32,533 nucleotides of DNA from Opitutia bacterium (GCA_947474365.1 CANJIU010000106.1:1-32533); one strand, 5' to 3'. Shown: positions 7,334 through 16,444, counted from the stretch's first letter. Translations and numbers: made by a program. The notes: generated from the sequence alone by a model not told the origin.

Positions 7334-9690
7334 ACGAAATCGACCTGCAACCCGTCGAGTCGGCCGTGGCGCAACATGGGCGCAAGCCGGAGGCGCTGAT
7401 CCAGATTCTGCAGCGGTTGCAGGAGCATTACGGCTACCTGCCGAAGGAGGCGCTGGAACACGTGTGCGACAAGACCGACATCCGGCCCGCGGACGTGACG
7501 GGCGTCTCGACGTTTTACGACATGTTCCGCCACGCGCCGGTCGGGCGGCACATCGTGCGAGTGTGCAAGGGCACTGCGTGCCACGTCTCGGGCGCGGACC
7601 GTCTCGATGACGCGCTGCGCCGGCATCTGGAGATTCCCGCCGGCGCCGATACGGACGAGGCGCGCAACTTCACGATCGAACCCGTCTCGTGCCTTGGCTG
7701 CTGCACGCTGGCGCCGGTGCTCAACATCGACGGCACGACCATCGGCCACTCGACGCCGGAGCAGGTGCCCACGACGGTGCGCGACTTTCTCCTTCAGCAG
7801 GCGCTGCCCAAGGAGGTTCGCTCGACCGAGGAGCTGGCGAAGCCGGCCGTGGCCGGGACCGTCACGATCAACGTGGGCCTCGGGTCCTGCTGCATGGCGA
7901 AGGGCAGCGACCGGCTGTATCACGCTTTGCACGACAGTGCGGCACGGTCGGGCCTGGGCGTACAGGTGAAGCGCGTGGGCTGCGTCGGCATGTGCCACCG
8001 CACGCCGATGATCGACGTTGCCCTGCCGGACGGAGGCCATCGGTTTTATGCGGACCTGACCCCCGATCACGCCGGGGCGTTGGTCCGACGTTACCTGCGG
8101 CCGGTGGGACTGATTGATCGCGCGGCCCGGCTCTGGGAGCGGGCGGTGGACGGGTTGTTGGTGGACGTGGCGCCGCCGACCGAGCAGGTTGCCAAGGCTG
8201 AAATGACCCTGCGGGACGAGCCGGTGCAGGCGTTTCTCGGCCGCCAGGTCCGCATCGCCACGGAGGATTTTGGCAGCCTCGATCCGCTTGACCTGGACGA
8301 GTACCTCGCCCACGACGGCTTCACGGCGTTGCGGAAGATTCTGGGCGGGACGCCGCCCCTGGACCTGATTTCCGAAGTGGAGCGCTCCGGCCTGCGCGGC
8401 CGAGGTGGGGCCGGATTCCCGACCGGGCAGAAATGGCGGATCATGCACGGCCAGCCCGGGCCGGAGAAATTCGTGATCTGCAACGGCGACGAGGGTGACC
8501 CGGGGGCGTTCATGGACCGGATGATCCTTGAGTCGTTTCCGTACCGGGTGATCGAGGGCATGGCGATTGCGGCCGTCGCCACCGGGGCGCACGCGGGAAT
8601 TTTCTACATCCGCCACGAATATCCGCTGGCGGTCCGCCGCGTGCGCACCGCGCTGGCGCTGCTGGAGCGCCGGGGGTGGATCGGTGAACGACTGCTGGGC
8701 ACGGACCGCTCCTTCCATGTCTCGATCATGGAAGGTGCCGGCGCCTTCGTCTGCGGCGAGGAAACGGCCCTCATCGAGTCGGTCTCTGGGCGCCGCGGCA
8801 TGCCGCGACTGCGGCCGCCGTTTCCCGCCGAGTCCGGCCTGTGGGGCAAGCCCACGCTCGTGAACAACGTCGAGACCCTCGCCCTCGTGCCCTGGATCAT
8901 GCGCAACGGCGCGGTGGCGTTCGCCAGCATCGGCACGGCGAAGAGCAAGGGCACGAAGGTGTTTGCCCTGGCCGGTCACATCCGCCGCGGCGGACTGATC
9001 GAGGTGCCGATGGGCACCACGATCCGCGACGTGGTGCAGGAGATTGGCGGCGGTGTGCGGCCGGGACGTCGGTTCAAGGCGGTGCAAATCGGGGGGCCTT
9101 CCGGCGGCTGCGTACCGGCGCGGCTGGCGGACACTCCGATCGATTACGAGTCGCTCCGCGAAATTGGCGCCATCATGGGGTCGGGCGGCCTGGTCGTCCT
9201 CGACGACTCCACGTGCATGGTGGACATCGCGCGCTATTTCCTCGAGTTCACGGAGGCCCAGTCCTGCGGCAAATGCACGTTCTGCCGGGTCGGCACCAAG
9301 CGCATGCTCGAGTTGCTGGAGCGACTCTGCGCGGGCCGGGCCCAGCGCGCGCACCTCGACGAACTCGAACGCCTCGCCCACCAGGTCGGCGCCGGCAGCC
9401 TGTGCGGCCTCGGCAAGACCGCGCCCAATCCGGTCCTCACGACGCTGCGGTACTTCCGCGACGAATACGAGGCGCACCTGCAGGGACGCTGCCCGGCGGG
9501 CAAGTGCGCGGCGCTGGTCAAGTACCGGATCAACGACCGGTGTACCGGCTGCACCCTCTGTGCGCAGCAATGTCCGGTGCACGCGATCCCCTTCGCCCCG
9601 TATGCCCGGCACACCATCGATCTCGACCTGTGCACGCGCTGTGACACGTGCCGCAAGGTCTGCCCCTACCAGGCCGTGGAGGTAACATGA
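7330..9690 (+). CDS. Fused NuoE-NuoF (HydC-HydB-like) NADH module
   Basis: 786 residues, ATG overlapping the previous stop. Residues 1-155 are NuoE-like with [2Fe-2S] ligands C79/C84 and C121/C125. About 170-265 is a thioredoxin-like [2Fe-2S] domain (GSCCMAKG, GCVGMC). About 290-700 is NuoF: the NADH/FMN motif GRGGAGFPTG (357-366), CNGDEGDPGAF, CGEETALIES, an SLBB region, and [4Fe-4S] ligands C646/C649/C652/C692. The C-terminus carries two more [4Fe-4S] motifs (C738/741/744/748 and C768/771/774/778). The thioredoxin-like domain before NuoF and the two clusters after it match the HydB subunit of NAD-linked and bifurcating hydrogenases, with HydC fused in front. It should exchange electrons with NAD(H) in the cytoplasm. 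No hydrogenase catalytic subunit is present. Confidence 0.93.
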   Translation: MNEIDLQPVESAVAQHGRKPEALIQILQRLQEHYGYLPKEALEHVCDKTDIRPADVTGVSTFYDMFRHAPVGRHIVRVCKGTACHVSGADRLDDALRRHLEIPAGADTDEARNFTIEPVSCLGCCTLAPVLNIDGTTIGHSTPEQVPTTVRDFLLQQALPKEVRSTEELAKPAVAGTVTINVGLGSCCMAKGSDRLYHALHDSAARSGLGVQVKRVGCVGMCHRTPMIDVALPDGGHRFYADLTPDHAGALVRRYLRPVGLIDRAARLWERAVDGLLVDVAPPTEQVAKAEMTLRDEPVQAFLGRQVRIATEDFGSLDPLDLDEYLAHDGFTALRKILGGTPPLDLISEVERSGLRGRGGAGFPTGQKWRIMHGQPGPEKFVICNGDEGDPGAFMDRMILESFPYRVIEGMAIAAVATGAHAGIFYIRHEYPLAVRRVRTALALLERRGWIGERLLGTDRSFHVSIMEGAGAFVCGEETALIESVSGRRGMPRLRPPFPAESGLWGKPTLVNNVETLALVPWIMRNGAVAFASIGTAKSKGTKVFALAGHIRRGGLIEVPMGTTIRDVVQEIGGGVRPGRRFKAVQIGGPSGGCVPARLADTPIDYESLREIGAIMGSGGLVVLDDSTCMVDIARYFLEFTEAQSCGKCTFCRVGTKRMLELLERLCAGRAQRAHLDELERLAHQVGAGSLCGLGKTAPNPVLTTLRYFRDEYEAHLQGRCPAGKCAALVKYRINDRCTGCTLCAQQCPVHAIPFAPYARHTIDLDLCTRCDTCRKVCPYQAVEVT
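9678..9682 (+). promoter_or_regulatory. Shine-Dalgarno GGAGG
   Basis: GGAGG four bases before ATG 9687, inside the end of the preceding coding region. It fixes the start of the flavin/iron-sulfur gene and, with the ATGA overlap, supports coupled translation. Confidence 0.7.
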
Positions 9691-11312
9691 GCACCGTGAC
9701 ACTTCAGATCGACGGCCGGGAGGTGGCGGTGGCGCCCGGGCAGAGCGTGCTCGCTGCTGCGCGTCAGCTCGGGATCGACATTCCGACGCTGTGCCATCTC
9801 GAGAAGTGCGGCCCGCTGACGTCGTGCCTGGTTTGCCTGGTGAAAATCAACGGCCGGCTGGTGCCCTCCTGCGGCACGACGGCGACGGCGGGCATGAAGG
9901 TGGAGAGCGAAACCGAGGAGGTGCACACGGCGCGGCGCACGGCGCTGGAACTTCTGTTCAGCGATCACGTGGGCGACTGCCTTTCGCCGTGCAATTTATT
10001 GTGCCCGCTGCTGCTCAACATCCCGGTGATGATCCGGCAGATCGAGTCGGAGCAGCTTCCGGCGGCGACGGCGACCGTTCGGCAGGCGCTGCCGCTCGCG
10101 GCGGTGCTCGGCCGGTTGTGCAATCATCCCTGCGAAAAGGGCTGCCGGCGCGGCGCCGACGATGATCCGGCGGCGATCCGCGAGTTGGAGCGTTTCGTGG
10201 CCGACCAGGACCTCGCGCTCGACCAACCGTACCGGCTGCCGCTCGCACCGGAGTCCGGCCGCACGGTCGCAATTGTCGGAGCGGGACCGGTCGGACTCGC
10301 CGCCGCGTGGTTTCTGCGGAAACAGGGCCACGCGGTGGAGCTAATGGACCGGCACACCGAACCAGGCGGATCGCTGCGCGCGCTGCCGGAAACCGAATTG
10401 CCGCGTGCGGTCCTCTCCGCGGAAGTGGCCGGCCTGATGGCGGTCGGTGTCCGCTTTGGTGGCGACATCGACGTCGGTCGCGGGATCGACTTGCCGGAAT
10501 TGTCCCGGACCCACGACGCCGTGCTCCTCGCGGTGGGTGAGATCAGCAAGGACGAGGGTGCGGTGCTCGGCGTGCCGTTGGCCGCCACCGGAATCAAGGC
10601 CGACCCGAACACCTGTCAGACTGGGCTCGCGGGAGTCTTCGCCGCCGGCGGCGCGGTCAAACCCGTGAAACACCTCGTGCGCGCGATGGCCGAAGGGAAG
10701 GCCGCGGCTGAGTGCATCGGACTTTTTTTCCGCGGAGCGGCCGTGCGTCGTCCGGACAAACCCTTCAGCAGTCTGATGGGCCGGCTCGATCCTGGCGAGT
10801 TGCGGGCTTTTCTGCAGCACGGCAGTCTGCGCGCGAAGGCGGCGCCGTGCAGCGCCTGCGCGGCCGGTCTGAGCCGGCAGGATGCGACGGGCGAGGCATC
10901 GCGTTGCCTGCATTGCGACTGCCGATCGTCGGGCAATTGTGTCCTGCAGCACTACGGCCAGGTTTACGGCGCCAGCGCGGATCGCTTTCGCACCAAGCGC
11001 CGGCCGTTCGAGGAACACGTGCAGCCGGGCGGCGTGGTTTTCGAGCCCGGCAAATGCATCCTGTGCGGCATCTGCGTCAAACTGGCGGAACTCGCCCGCG
11101 AACCGCTCGGGTTGACGTTCATCGGCCGCGGTTTCGATGTGCGCATCGGCGCTCCCCTCGATCACACGCTGGAGGACGGCCTTCAACAGGTGGCCGCGGA
11201 CGTCGTCTACCATTGTCCGACTGGAGCGCTCTGCTTCGCGGCGGATGTCGCGGAAACCGCGTCGCACGGGCCGTCCGGCGGGCAGGCGAAAAGTCGGACC
11301 GGAGCGGGATAA
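9687..11312 (+). CDS. NuoG-type Fe-S protein with inserted GltD-like FAD domain
   Basis: 541 residues. About 1-85 is a NuoG-type [2Fe-2S] domain (TLCHLEKCG, SCLVC, SCGTTA). The NuoG signature ARRTALELLFSDH-x3-C follows (H94, C98). About 98-420 is then GltD-like: the cysteine region LCNHPCEKGCRRG, the FAD fingerprint GAGPVGL (198-204) and the C-terminal FAD motif GVFAAGG. After it NuoG resumes: GNCVLQ, C457/C460/C463 and C510 (YHCPTGAL). The usual second Rossmann fold for NAD(P)H, which GltD has between its FAD parts, appears absent: DAVLLAVGE runs on within about 35 residues to the GVFAAGG end. Electrons probably pass between this FAD, its clusters and the NuoEF module. Last gene of the operon; no H-cluster or molybdopterin domain follows. 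Confidence 0.88.
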   Translation: MSTVTLQIDGREVAVAPGQSVLAAARQLGIDIPTLCHLEKCGPLTSCLVCLVKINGRLVPSCGTTATAGMKVESETEEVHTARRTALELLFSDHVGDCLSPCNLLCPLLLNIPVMIRQIESEQLPAATATVRQALPLAAVLGRLCNHPCEKGCRRGADDDPAAIRELERFVADQDLALDQPYRLPLAPESGRTVAIVGAGPVGLAAAWFLRKQGHAVELMDRHTEPGGSLRALPETELPRAVLSAEVAGLMAVGVRFGGDIDVGRGIDLPELSRTHDAVLLAVGEISKDEGAVLGVPLAATGIKADPNTCQTGLAGVFAAGGAVKPVKHLVRAMAEGKAAAECIGLFFRGAAVRRPDKPFSSLMGRLDPGELRAFLQHGSLRAKAAPCSACAAGLSRQDATGEASRCLHCDCRSSGNCVLQHYGQVYGASADRFRTKRRPFEEHVQPGGVVFEPGKCILCGICVKLAELAREPLGLTFIGRGFDVRIGAPLDHTLEDGLQQVAADVVYHCPTGALCFAADVAETASHGPSGGQAKSRTGAG

Positions 11313-11445
11313 GGAGAGTGCTCGCTGTCGGCGCGGGCCGAACGCCCCGGAAAAATCCGAAGTTGCAGTTGAAACCGGCCGACGAGCCCGAACACTGGTG
11401 GCGAGTGAATGGTTCCACCCCAGCCGCGTTCCCCCGGCCCCTGTC

Positions 11446-14400
11446 ATGATCCGGCGCTTTCCACGAGGCCGCCGGTGGACGCGTTGCTTCGCGTTCCTTT
11501 GCTTTGCCATGACGGCCTGCGTTGGGCCGCGCCTTCACGGTGCGAACGTGATTCCGCCCGGGGCTCCAGTGCCAGACACTCCTGGCCGCGCGGCGATGCT
11601 GCTCCTGAAAGCGGAGTGTTTTTCGTGCCATAACGAAAAAAAGAAGAAGGGCGGGCTCGTCCTCACCGCGCGGGAGTCGTTGCTCAAGGGCAGCGATTCG
11701 GGCGCCGTGGCCGAGCTGGGAAAGCCCGACGCCAGTCCGCTGCTCGACGTTCTCCGGGCCGACTCCGATCCGCACATGCCGCCAAAGAAGCAGCTCACGG
11801 AGGCGCAGATGAAGGTGCTGCGCGCCTGGATTCAGGGAGGATTGGCGTGGGACGAGGCAGCGTTGACGGAGGAGGACTCGAAGCCTGTGGACTTGGCGCC
11901 CCTGCCGTCCACGTATCACCCGGTTTTGGCGCTCGCACTCTCTCCCGATGGAAAACGACTGGCCGTGGGACGCGGCGGCGCGATCGTCGTGCATGATGTG
12001 GTCGATCCCAAGTTTCCCGTTCTCCAACAGATCGACGCCCATCGCGACGCCGTGCAGTCGCTCGCGTGGAGCGCCGACGGACGCTGGCTCGCCTCGGGCG
12101 GCTTTCGGCGGGTGGTGTTGTGGAAGGCTGATTCGTTGGTCGCGGAGCGCGAGTGGACCGACGGGTTGATCGGAAAGATTACGGCGCTCCAGTTTTCCCC
12201 CGACTCCGGCAAGCTCGTGCTCGCCGACGGCGCGGCGGGCCGAAGCGGCTTCCTGCGCGTCCTCGGGGTGGCGGAGGGCCGGTTGCTCACCTCGTGGACC
12301 GCCCACGACGACACGATCTTCGGGCTCGATTTCAATTGTGCGGGCACCCAGCTCGTCACCGCGGGCGGCGATCGGTTGATTAAGATCTGGGATCTGACGT
12401 CGCACAAGGAGCGGGCGCGCCTCGAAGGCCACGGCGCCCAAGTGCTGAGCGTCGCGTTCAATCCCGATGCCACGCAGGTGGTGAGTGGCGGAGCGGACAA
12501 GGAGTTGAACGTGTGGGATGTCCAGACCCGGGAAAAGATCATCAGTCTCGGAAGTCCGTCGAGTGCCGTGACCGCGGTGAGCTGGCCGGGCGACGGAAAG
12601 GCGATCATCGCCGCCACGAGCAACAGTGGGGTTTTTGCCTACACGAATCTGGCGGCGCACACGGGGGGAGAAAGGTCGAAGGGCGGCGATGAAAAGAAAA
12701 TCGGTGAACCACCGGAGGCGGTGCTTTGTGCCCTGAGTTCCAAGGACGCGTCGACGATCTTTGTCGGCGGACACGATGGAACCGTGCAGGTGTGGAGCCG
12801 AAAGGGGAAATTGCTTTCCACCCTGGCGCCGACCGAGGCGGCTCCGATCGAGGGAAAGGGCGCCGAAATGGCGGCCGCCGCGCCGGTGGCATCCCGCGAG
12901 GCATCGTCGCCGCCGGTGAGTTTTTTGCGCGATGTCCTGCCGGTGTTGAACCGGGCGGGTTGCAGTGCCGGGGCGTGTCACGCCAAGGCCGAAGGGCAAA
13001 ACGGCTTCAAGCTCTCGGTCTTCTCCTACGATCCCAAGGGTGACTACGACGCGATCGTGAAGAGCGCCCGCGGCCGGCGAGTGTTTCCCTCGGCTCCCGA
13101 GCAAAGTCTGATCGTGCAAAAGCCCACAACGGCGATTGATCACGAGGGTGGGCGGCGGTTCGAGCCGGGTTCAGAATTCCACCAACTTCTCGTGCGGTGG
13201 TTGCGCGAGGGCATGCTCTACCGAGGGGCGAACGAACCGGACCTGAAACGGATCACGGTTTCGCCCGTGGAGCGCGTTTATCGCAAGAACGACACTCAGC
13301 GCCTGACGGTTGAGGCCCACTATTCCGACGGCAGCCGGCGCGATGTCACGCGGTTGGCGGCGTTTGCCTCGACGGACCCGGAGATCGCGACGGTAACAGA
13401 GGACGGCATGGTGAAGGTGGGCACGCTGTCGGGTCAGGGCGTCATCGTAGCCCGCTACGTGGGGTTTGTCGCGGACACCCAGATTACGGTTCCGGCCGAC
13501 CGGCTGTTATCGGAAACCAAATACGCAGCGTTGCCGCAAAACAATTTCATCGACCGGCTCGCCTACGCGCAGTTCCGGCGGCTGGGGCTGTTCCCATCGG
13601 AGCTCTGCTCGGATGCGGAATTCCTCCGGCGGGCGAAGCTCGATGCGATTGGCGTGCTACCCACGCCCGAGGAGGTGCGGGAGTTTCTGGCAAATCCTTC
13701 GCCGAACAAACGCCGGGAGGCAATCGGGCGCATTCTGGAGGACCCGGCCTATGCGGACCATTGGGCGACGAAGTGGGCCGACCTGGTGCGACCGAATCCG
13801 GACCGTGTCGGCCTGAAGAGTGTCTTCATCCTGGACCAATGGCTGCGGCAATGCTTCCGGCAAAACCTGCCGTACGATGCGTTCGTGCGGGCAATCCTGC
13901 TCGCGGAAGGCACGAATCACCGCGATGGCCCGGCGGTGATTTACCGCGATCGCCGCGAACCGGCGGACCGCGCCACGATGTTCAGCCAGCTGTTCTTCGG
14001 CACGCGCCTTGAGTGCGCGCGGTGCCACAATCATCCCAATGAAAAGTGGACGCAGAACGATTTCTTCCAGTTCGCGGCGTTTTTCGGCCCGGTGAAGCAG
14101 AAAGGCGCGGCGATTTCGCCTCCGATCTCGGCGGGGACCGAGACGTTTTATTTCGCCGCGGGCGGCAGTGTGAAACATCCGGTCACGGGCGAGGTGATGT
14201 CGCCGCGGCCACTCGACGGCAAATATCAAGCAGGGGAAAAGGGTGACGATCCCCGCCGCGCTCTGGTCGACTCGCTCCTCGCGCCGGACAACCCGTATTT
14301 CGCCCCCGCCGCGGTCAATCGCGTTTGGGCGAACTTCTTTGGCCGTGGGATGGTGGAGCCGGTCGACGATTTTCGAATCTCGAACCCGTGCGTGAATTCG

Positions 14401-15024
14401 CCGTTGCTCGCGGCGCTCGCCCGGGATTTTTCCGAACACGGTTATGACCTGAAGCACCTCCTGCGCACGATCATGGAGTCGCGTCTTTACCAACTCAGTG
14501 CGACGCCGAATGAGTTTAACCTGGCGGACACGCGCAATTTCTCGCGTGCCTATCGCCGCCGTCTGCCCGCCGAGGTGTTGCTGGATGCGGTCAACGACGC
14601 CACCGTCGGCACGGACACGTTTGCCGGCATGCCGCCGGGCACGCGAGCGATCCAGGCGTGGAGCTACAAGATCGAGTCGCAGTTCATGGATGCCTTCAGT
14701 CGCCCGGACCCGAGCATGGATCCGCCGTGCGAGCGCGACACGCACATCAGCGTCGTGCAGTCGCTGCATCTGATGAACTCCAAGGGCATCCAGGCCAAGC
14801 TCAGCCGCACCGGCGGTCGGGCCCGCCAGCTTGCCTCGAGCGGGAAATCCCCGGAAGAGATTGTGCGCGAACTCTATCTCGCGTCCCTGAGCCGTCCGCC
14901 CACGCCGGAGGAACTCGCGGTGGCCTCGGCGACGTTCACCGCGGCAGGTGCGACTCGCCAGACCGCGACGGAGGATGTTTTTTGGGCGTTGCTCAACTCC
15001 GCCGAGTTTGTGTTCAATCATTGA
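11446..15024 (+). CDS. DUF1549/DUF1553 protein with haem motifs and WD40 repeats
   Basis: 1192 residues with an N-terminal signal; either a lipoprotein cysteine (AMTAC) or cleavage after LHGA is possible. In order: a planctomycete-type cytochrome c domain with CFSCH (C58/C61/H62); WD40 repeats at about 155-460 (e.g. TAGGDRLIKIWDL, SGGADKELNVWDV, VGGHDGTVQVWS); a second cytochrome-like motif GCSAGACH (506-512); a bacterial Ig-like region (about 600-680); DUF1549 with CARCHNHP (857-863); then DUF1553 to the end. Such proteins are secreted and common in Planctomycetota and Verrucomicrobiota, with roles proposed in polymer breakdown but not settled. It lies upstream of DUF1501 and PPC genes, the family's habitual partners. 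It begins 133 bases after the redox operon, so shared transcription is possible but not shown. Confidence 0.92.
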   Translation: MIRRFPRGRRWTRCFAFLCFAMTACVGPRLHGANVIPPGAPVPDTPGRAAMLLLKAECFSCHNEKKKKGGLVLTARESLLKGSDSGAVAELGKPDASPLLDVLRADSDPHMPPKKQLTEAQMKVLRAWIQGGLAWDEAALTEEDSKPVDLAPLPSTYHPVLALALSPDGKRLAVGRGGAIVVHDVVDPKFPVLQQIDAHRDAVQSLAWSADGRWLASGGFRRVVLWKADSLVAEREWTDGLIGKITALQFSPDSGKLVLADGAAGRSGFLRVLGVAEGRLLTSWTAHDDTIFGLDFNCAGTQLVTAGGDRLIKIWDLTSHKERARLEGHGAQVLSVAFNPDATQVVSGGADKELNVWDVQTREKIISLGSPSSAVTAVSWPGDGKAIIAATSNSGVFAYTNLAAHTGGERSKGGDEKKIGEPPEAVLCALSSKDASTIFVGGHDGTVQVWSRKGKLLSTLAPTEAAPIEGKGAEMAAAAPVASREASSPPVSFLRDVLPVLNRAGCSAGACHAKAEGQNGFKLSVFSYDPKGDYDAIVKSARGRRVFPSAPEQSLIVQKPTTAIDHEGGRRFEPGSEFHQLLVRWLREGMLYRGANEPDLKRITVSPVERVYRKNDTQRLTVEAHYSDGSRRDVTRLAAFASTDPEIATVTEDGMVKVGTLSGQGVIVARYVGFVADTQITVPADRLLSETKYAALPQNNFIDRLAYAQFRRLGLFPSELCSDAEFLRRAKLDAIGVLPTPEEVREFLANPSPNKRREAIGRILEDPAYADHWATKWADLVRPNPDRVGLKSVFILDQWLRQCFRQNLPYDAFVRAILLAEGTNHRDGPAVIYRDRREPADRATMFSQLFFGTRLECARCHNHPNEKWTQNDFFQFAAFFGPVKQKGAAISPPISAGTETFYFAAGGSVKHPVTGEVMSPRPLDGKYQAGEKGDDPRRALVDSLLAPDNPYFAPAAVNRVWANFFGRGMVEPVDDFRISNPCVNSPLLAALARDFSEHGYDLKHLLRTIMESRLYQLSATPNEFNLADTRNFSRAYRRRLPAEVLLDAVNDATVGTDTFAGMPPGTRAIQAWSYKIESQFMDAFSRPDPSMDPPCERDTHISVVQSLHLMNSKGIQAKLSRTGGRARQLASSGKSPEEIVRELYLASLSRPPTPEELAVASATFTAAGATRQTATEDVFWALLNSAEFVFNH

Positions 15025-15041
15025 TTCCTCCGCTCTGTGCG

Positions 15042-15092
15042 ATGAACCCCAGTCCCGATAAATTTCACGCCTTGATCGCCCCGACGCCATGA
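15042..15092 (+). CDS. Possible 16-residue coupling peptide
   Basis: A tiny open frame of 16 codons between the DUF1553 and DUF1501 genes whose TGA overlaps the downstream ATG (ATGA at 15089-15092). The arrangement could couple translation to the DUF1501 gene, whose own start has no obvious Shine-Dalgarno sequence. There is no sequence family to support it, and chance is quite possible. Confidence 0.2.
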   Translation: MNPSPDKFHALIAPTP

Positions 15093-16444
15093 GTCAGGTC
15101 ACTCATAATTGCGCGGGAATGCCCCGGAGGGATTTTCTGCAGCTGGGAATTGGCGGCGGGTTGGGAATCGGCCTGACGGGATTGCTGCGGCTGCAGGCGC
15201 AGGCGGCGGGCGTTGGGCCCGGCGTCGGAAAGCCGGGCGGCAAAAACGGCAGCAAGGTCAACTGCATCATGGTCTGGCTCGACGGCGGGCCGTCGCATTA
15301 CGAGACGTTCGATCCCAAGCCGGATGCACCCTCTGAAATCCGGGGCGAACTCGGAGCGATCGAGACGTCCGTGCCAGGCGTGCGTTTTTGCGAGGCGATG
15401 CCGAATCTGGCCAAGGCGGCGGACAAGGTGACCGTCATCCGCTCGATTTGCCACAAGGACCCGAATCACGGTGGCGGGAATCACTACATGATGACCGGCG
15501 CGCGGACTCCGGTGCCGGTCGCGTGTGGCGCGTCGGTCACGTTTCATCCGTCGTTCGGATCAGTGGTCTCCCATCACCGGGGAGTCCTGAACGGTATTCC
15601 GGCGTACATGTCCGTGCCGCGGGTGTCCCGCAGCGGCGGGCCAAATTTTCTCGGCGGCAAACACTCGCCGTTCGTGATCAACGGAAATCCCAACGACAAG
15701 AATTTCCAGGTGCGGGACGTCGTCCTCCCGTCGGACATTAGCGAAGGACGGGCGGCGTCGCGCCGGGAATTGCGGGCCTCGCTTGATCGGATGCTGCGCT
15801 ACAACGACAAGCTGGCCGACGATCCGGCGATCACGTTCGACCAATATTACCAGCAGGGGATCGACATGGTGCTGTCGCCGCAGGCGCAGGCGGCCTTCGA
15901 CATCAGGCGCGAGGACGAAAAGGTGCGCGACGCGTATGGACGGAATGATTTTGGCCAACGGCTGTTGATGGCGCGCCGGCTCGTCGAGGTCGGGGTGTCG
16001 TGGATGACGGTCTATTATGGCGGCTGGGATCATCACACCAAACTCTTCGAAGCCTACAAAGGCGAAGCAGCGAAGAAGATGGACCAGGGGGTGGCGGCGC
16101 TGATCAACGATCTCGATGCGCGCGGTCTGCTGGAGAACACGCTGGTGCTTCTCCTCGGGGAATTCGGCCGGACGCCGAAGGTGAACAAGGACGCCGGTCG
16201 CGACCATTGGCCGCACGCGATGTCGGTGCTGATGGCGGGCGCGGGCATTCCGCGCGGCCAGGTGGTGGGCGCCACCGATGCCAAAGGCTACAACGCTTCC
16301 GAAAACGTGTATCGTCCGGAAGACTTTGCGGCCTCGCTGTACACGAAGATGGGAATCGATCATGCGCAAATCCTGCACACGAACACGGGCCGGCCGGTCC
16401 AGCTCGTGAACAATGGGCGGCTGATCAAGGAGCTGTTCGTTTGA
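15089..16444 (+). CDS. DUF1501 family exported protein
   Basis: 451 residues. A twin-arginine-like motif (MPRRDFLQLGIGGG) and hydrophobic stretch mark it for export. The body is typical of DUF1501: VWLDGGPSHYETFDPKP, NHGGGNHYMMTGA, a conserved GGWDHH, LLLGEFGRTPKVN and GRDHWP. The fold is related to the sulfatase/alkaline phosphatase superfamily, and the Asp/His motifs suggest a metal site, but no activity is established. Genes of this family almost always neighbour a DUF1549/DUF1553 gene, as here. Length is normal for the family. Its last codons overlap the TTG start of the PPC-domain gene. Confidence 0.93.
   Translation: MSQVTHNCAGMPRRDFLQLGIGGGLGIGLTGLLRLQAQAAGVGPGVGKPGGKNGSKVNCIMVWLDGGPSHYETFDPKPDAPSEIRGELGAIETSVPGVRFCEAMPNLAKAADKVTVIRSICHKDPNHGGGNHYMMTGARTPVPVACGASVTFHPSFGSVVSHHRGVLNGIPAYMSVPRVSRSGGPNFLGGKHSPFVINGNPNDKNFQVRDVVLPSDISEGRAASRRELRASLDRMLRYNDKLADDPAITFDQYYQQGIDMVLSPQAQAAFDIRREDEKVRDAYGRNDFGQRLLMARRLVEVGVSWMTVYYGGWDHHTKLFEAYKGEAAKKMDQGVAALINDLDARGLLENTLVLLLGEFGRTPKVNKDAGRDHWPHAMSVLMAGAGIPRGQVVGATDAKGYNASENVYRPEDFAASLYTKMGIDHAQILHTNTGRPVQLVNNGRLIKELFV

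Noticed and set aside
7330..11312. [FeFe]-hydrogenase
   Set aside because: The HydB/HydC-like modules suggest one, but no H-cluster motifs (TSCCPxW, MPCxxKxxE, ExMACxxGCxxG) occur in either gene.
949..11312. Rnf complex or full complex I
   Set aside because: NuoE/F/G-like and ferredoxin parts are present, but no RnfA/D/E/G or NuoA/H/J-N membrane subunits are.
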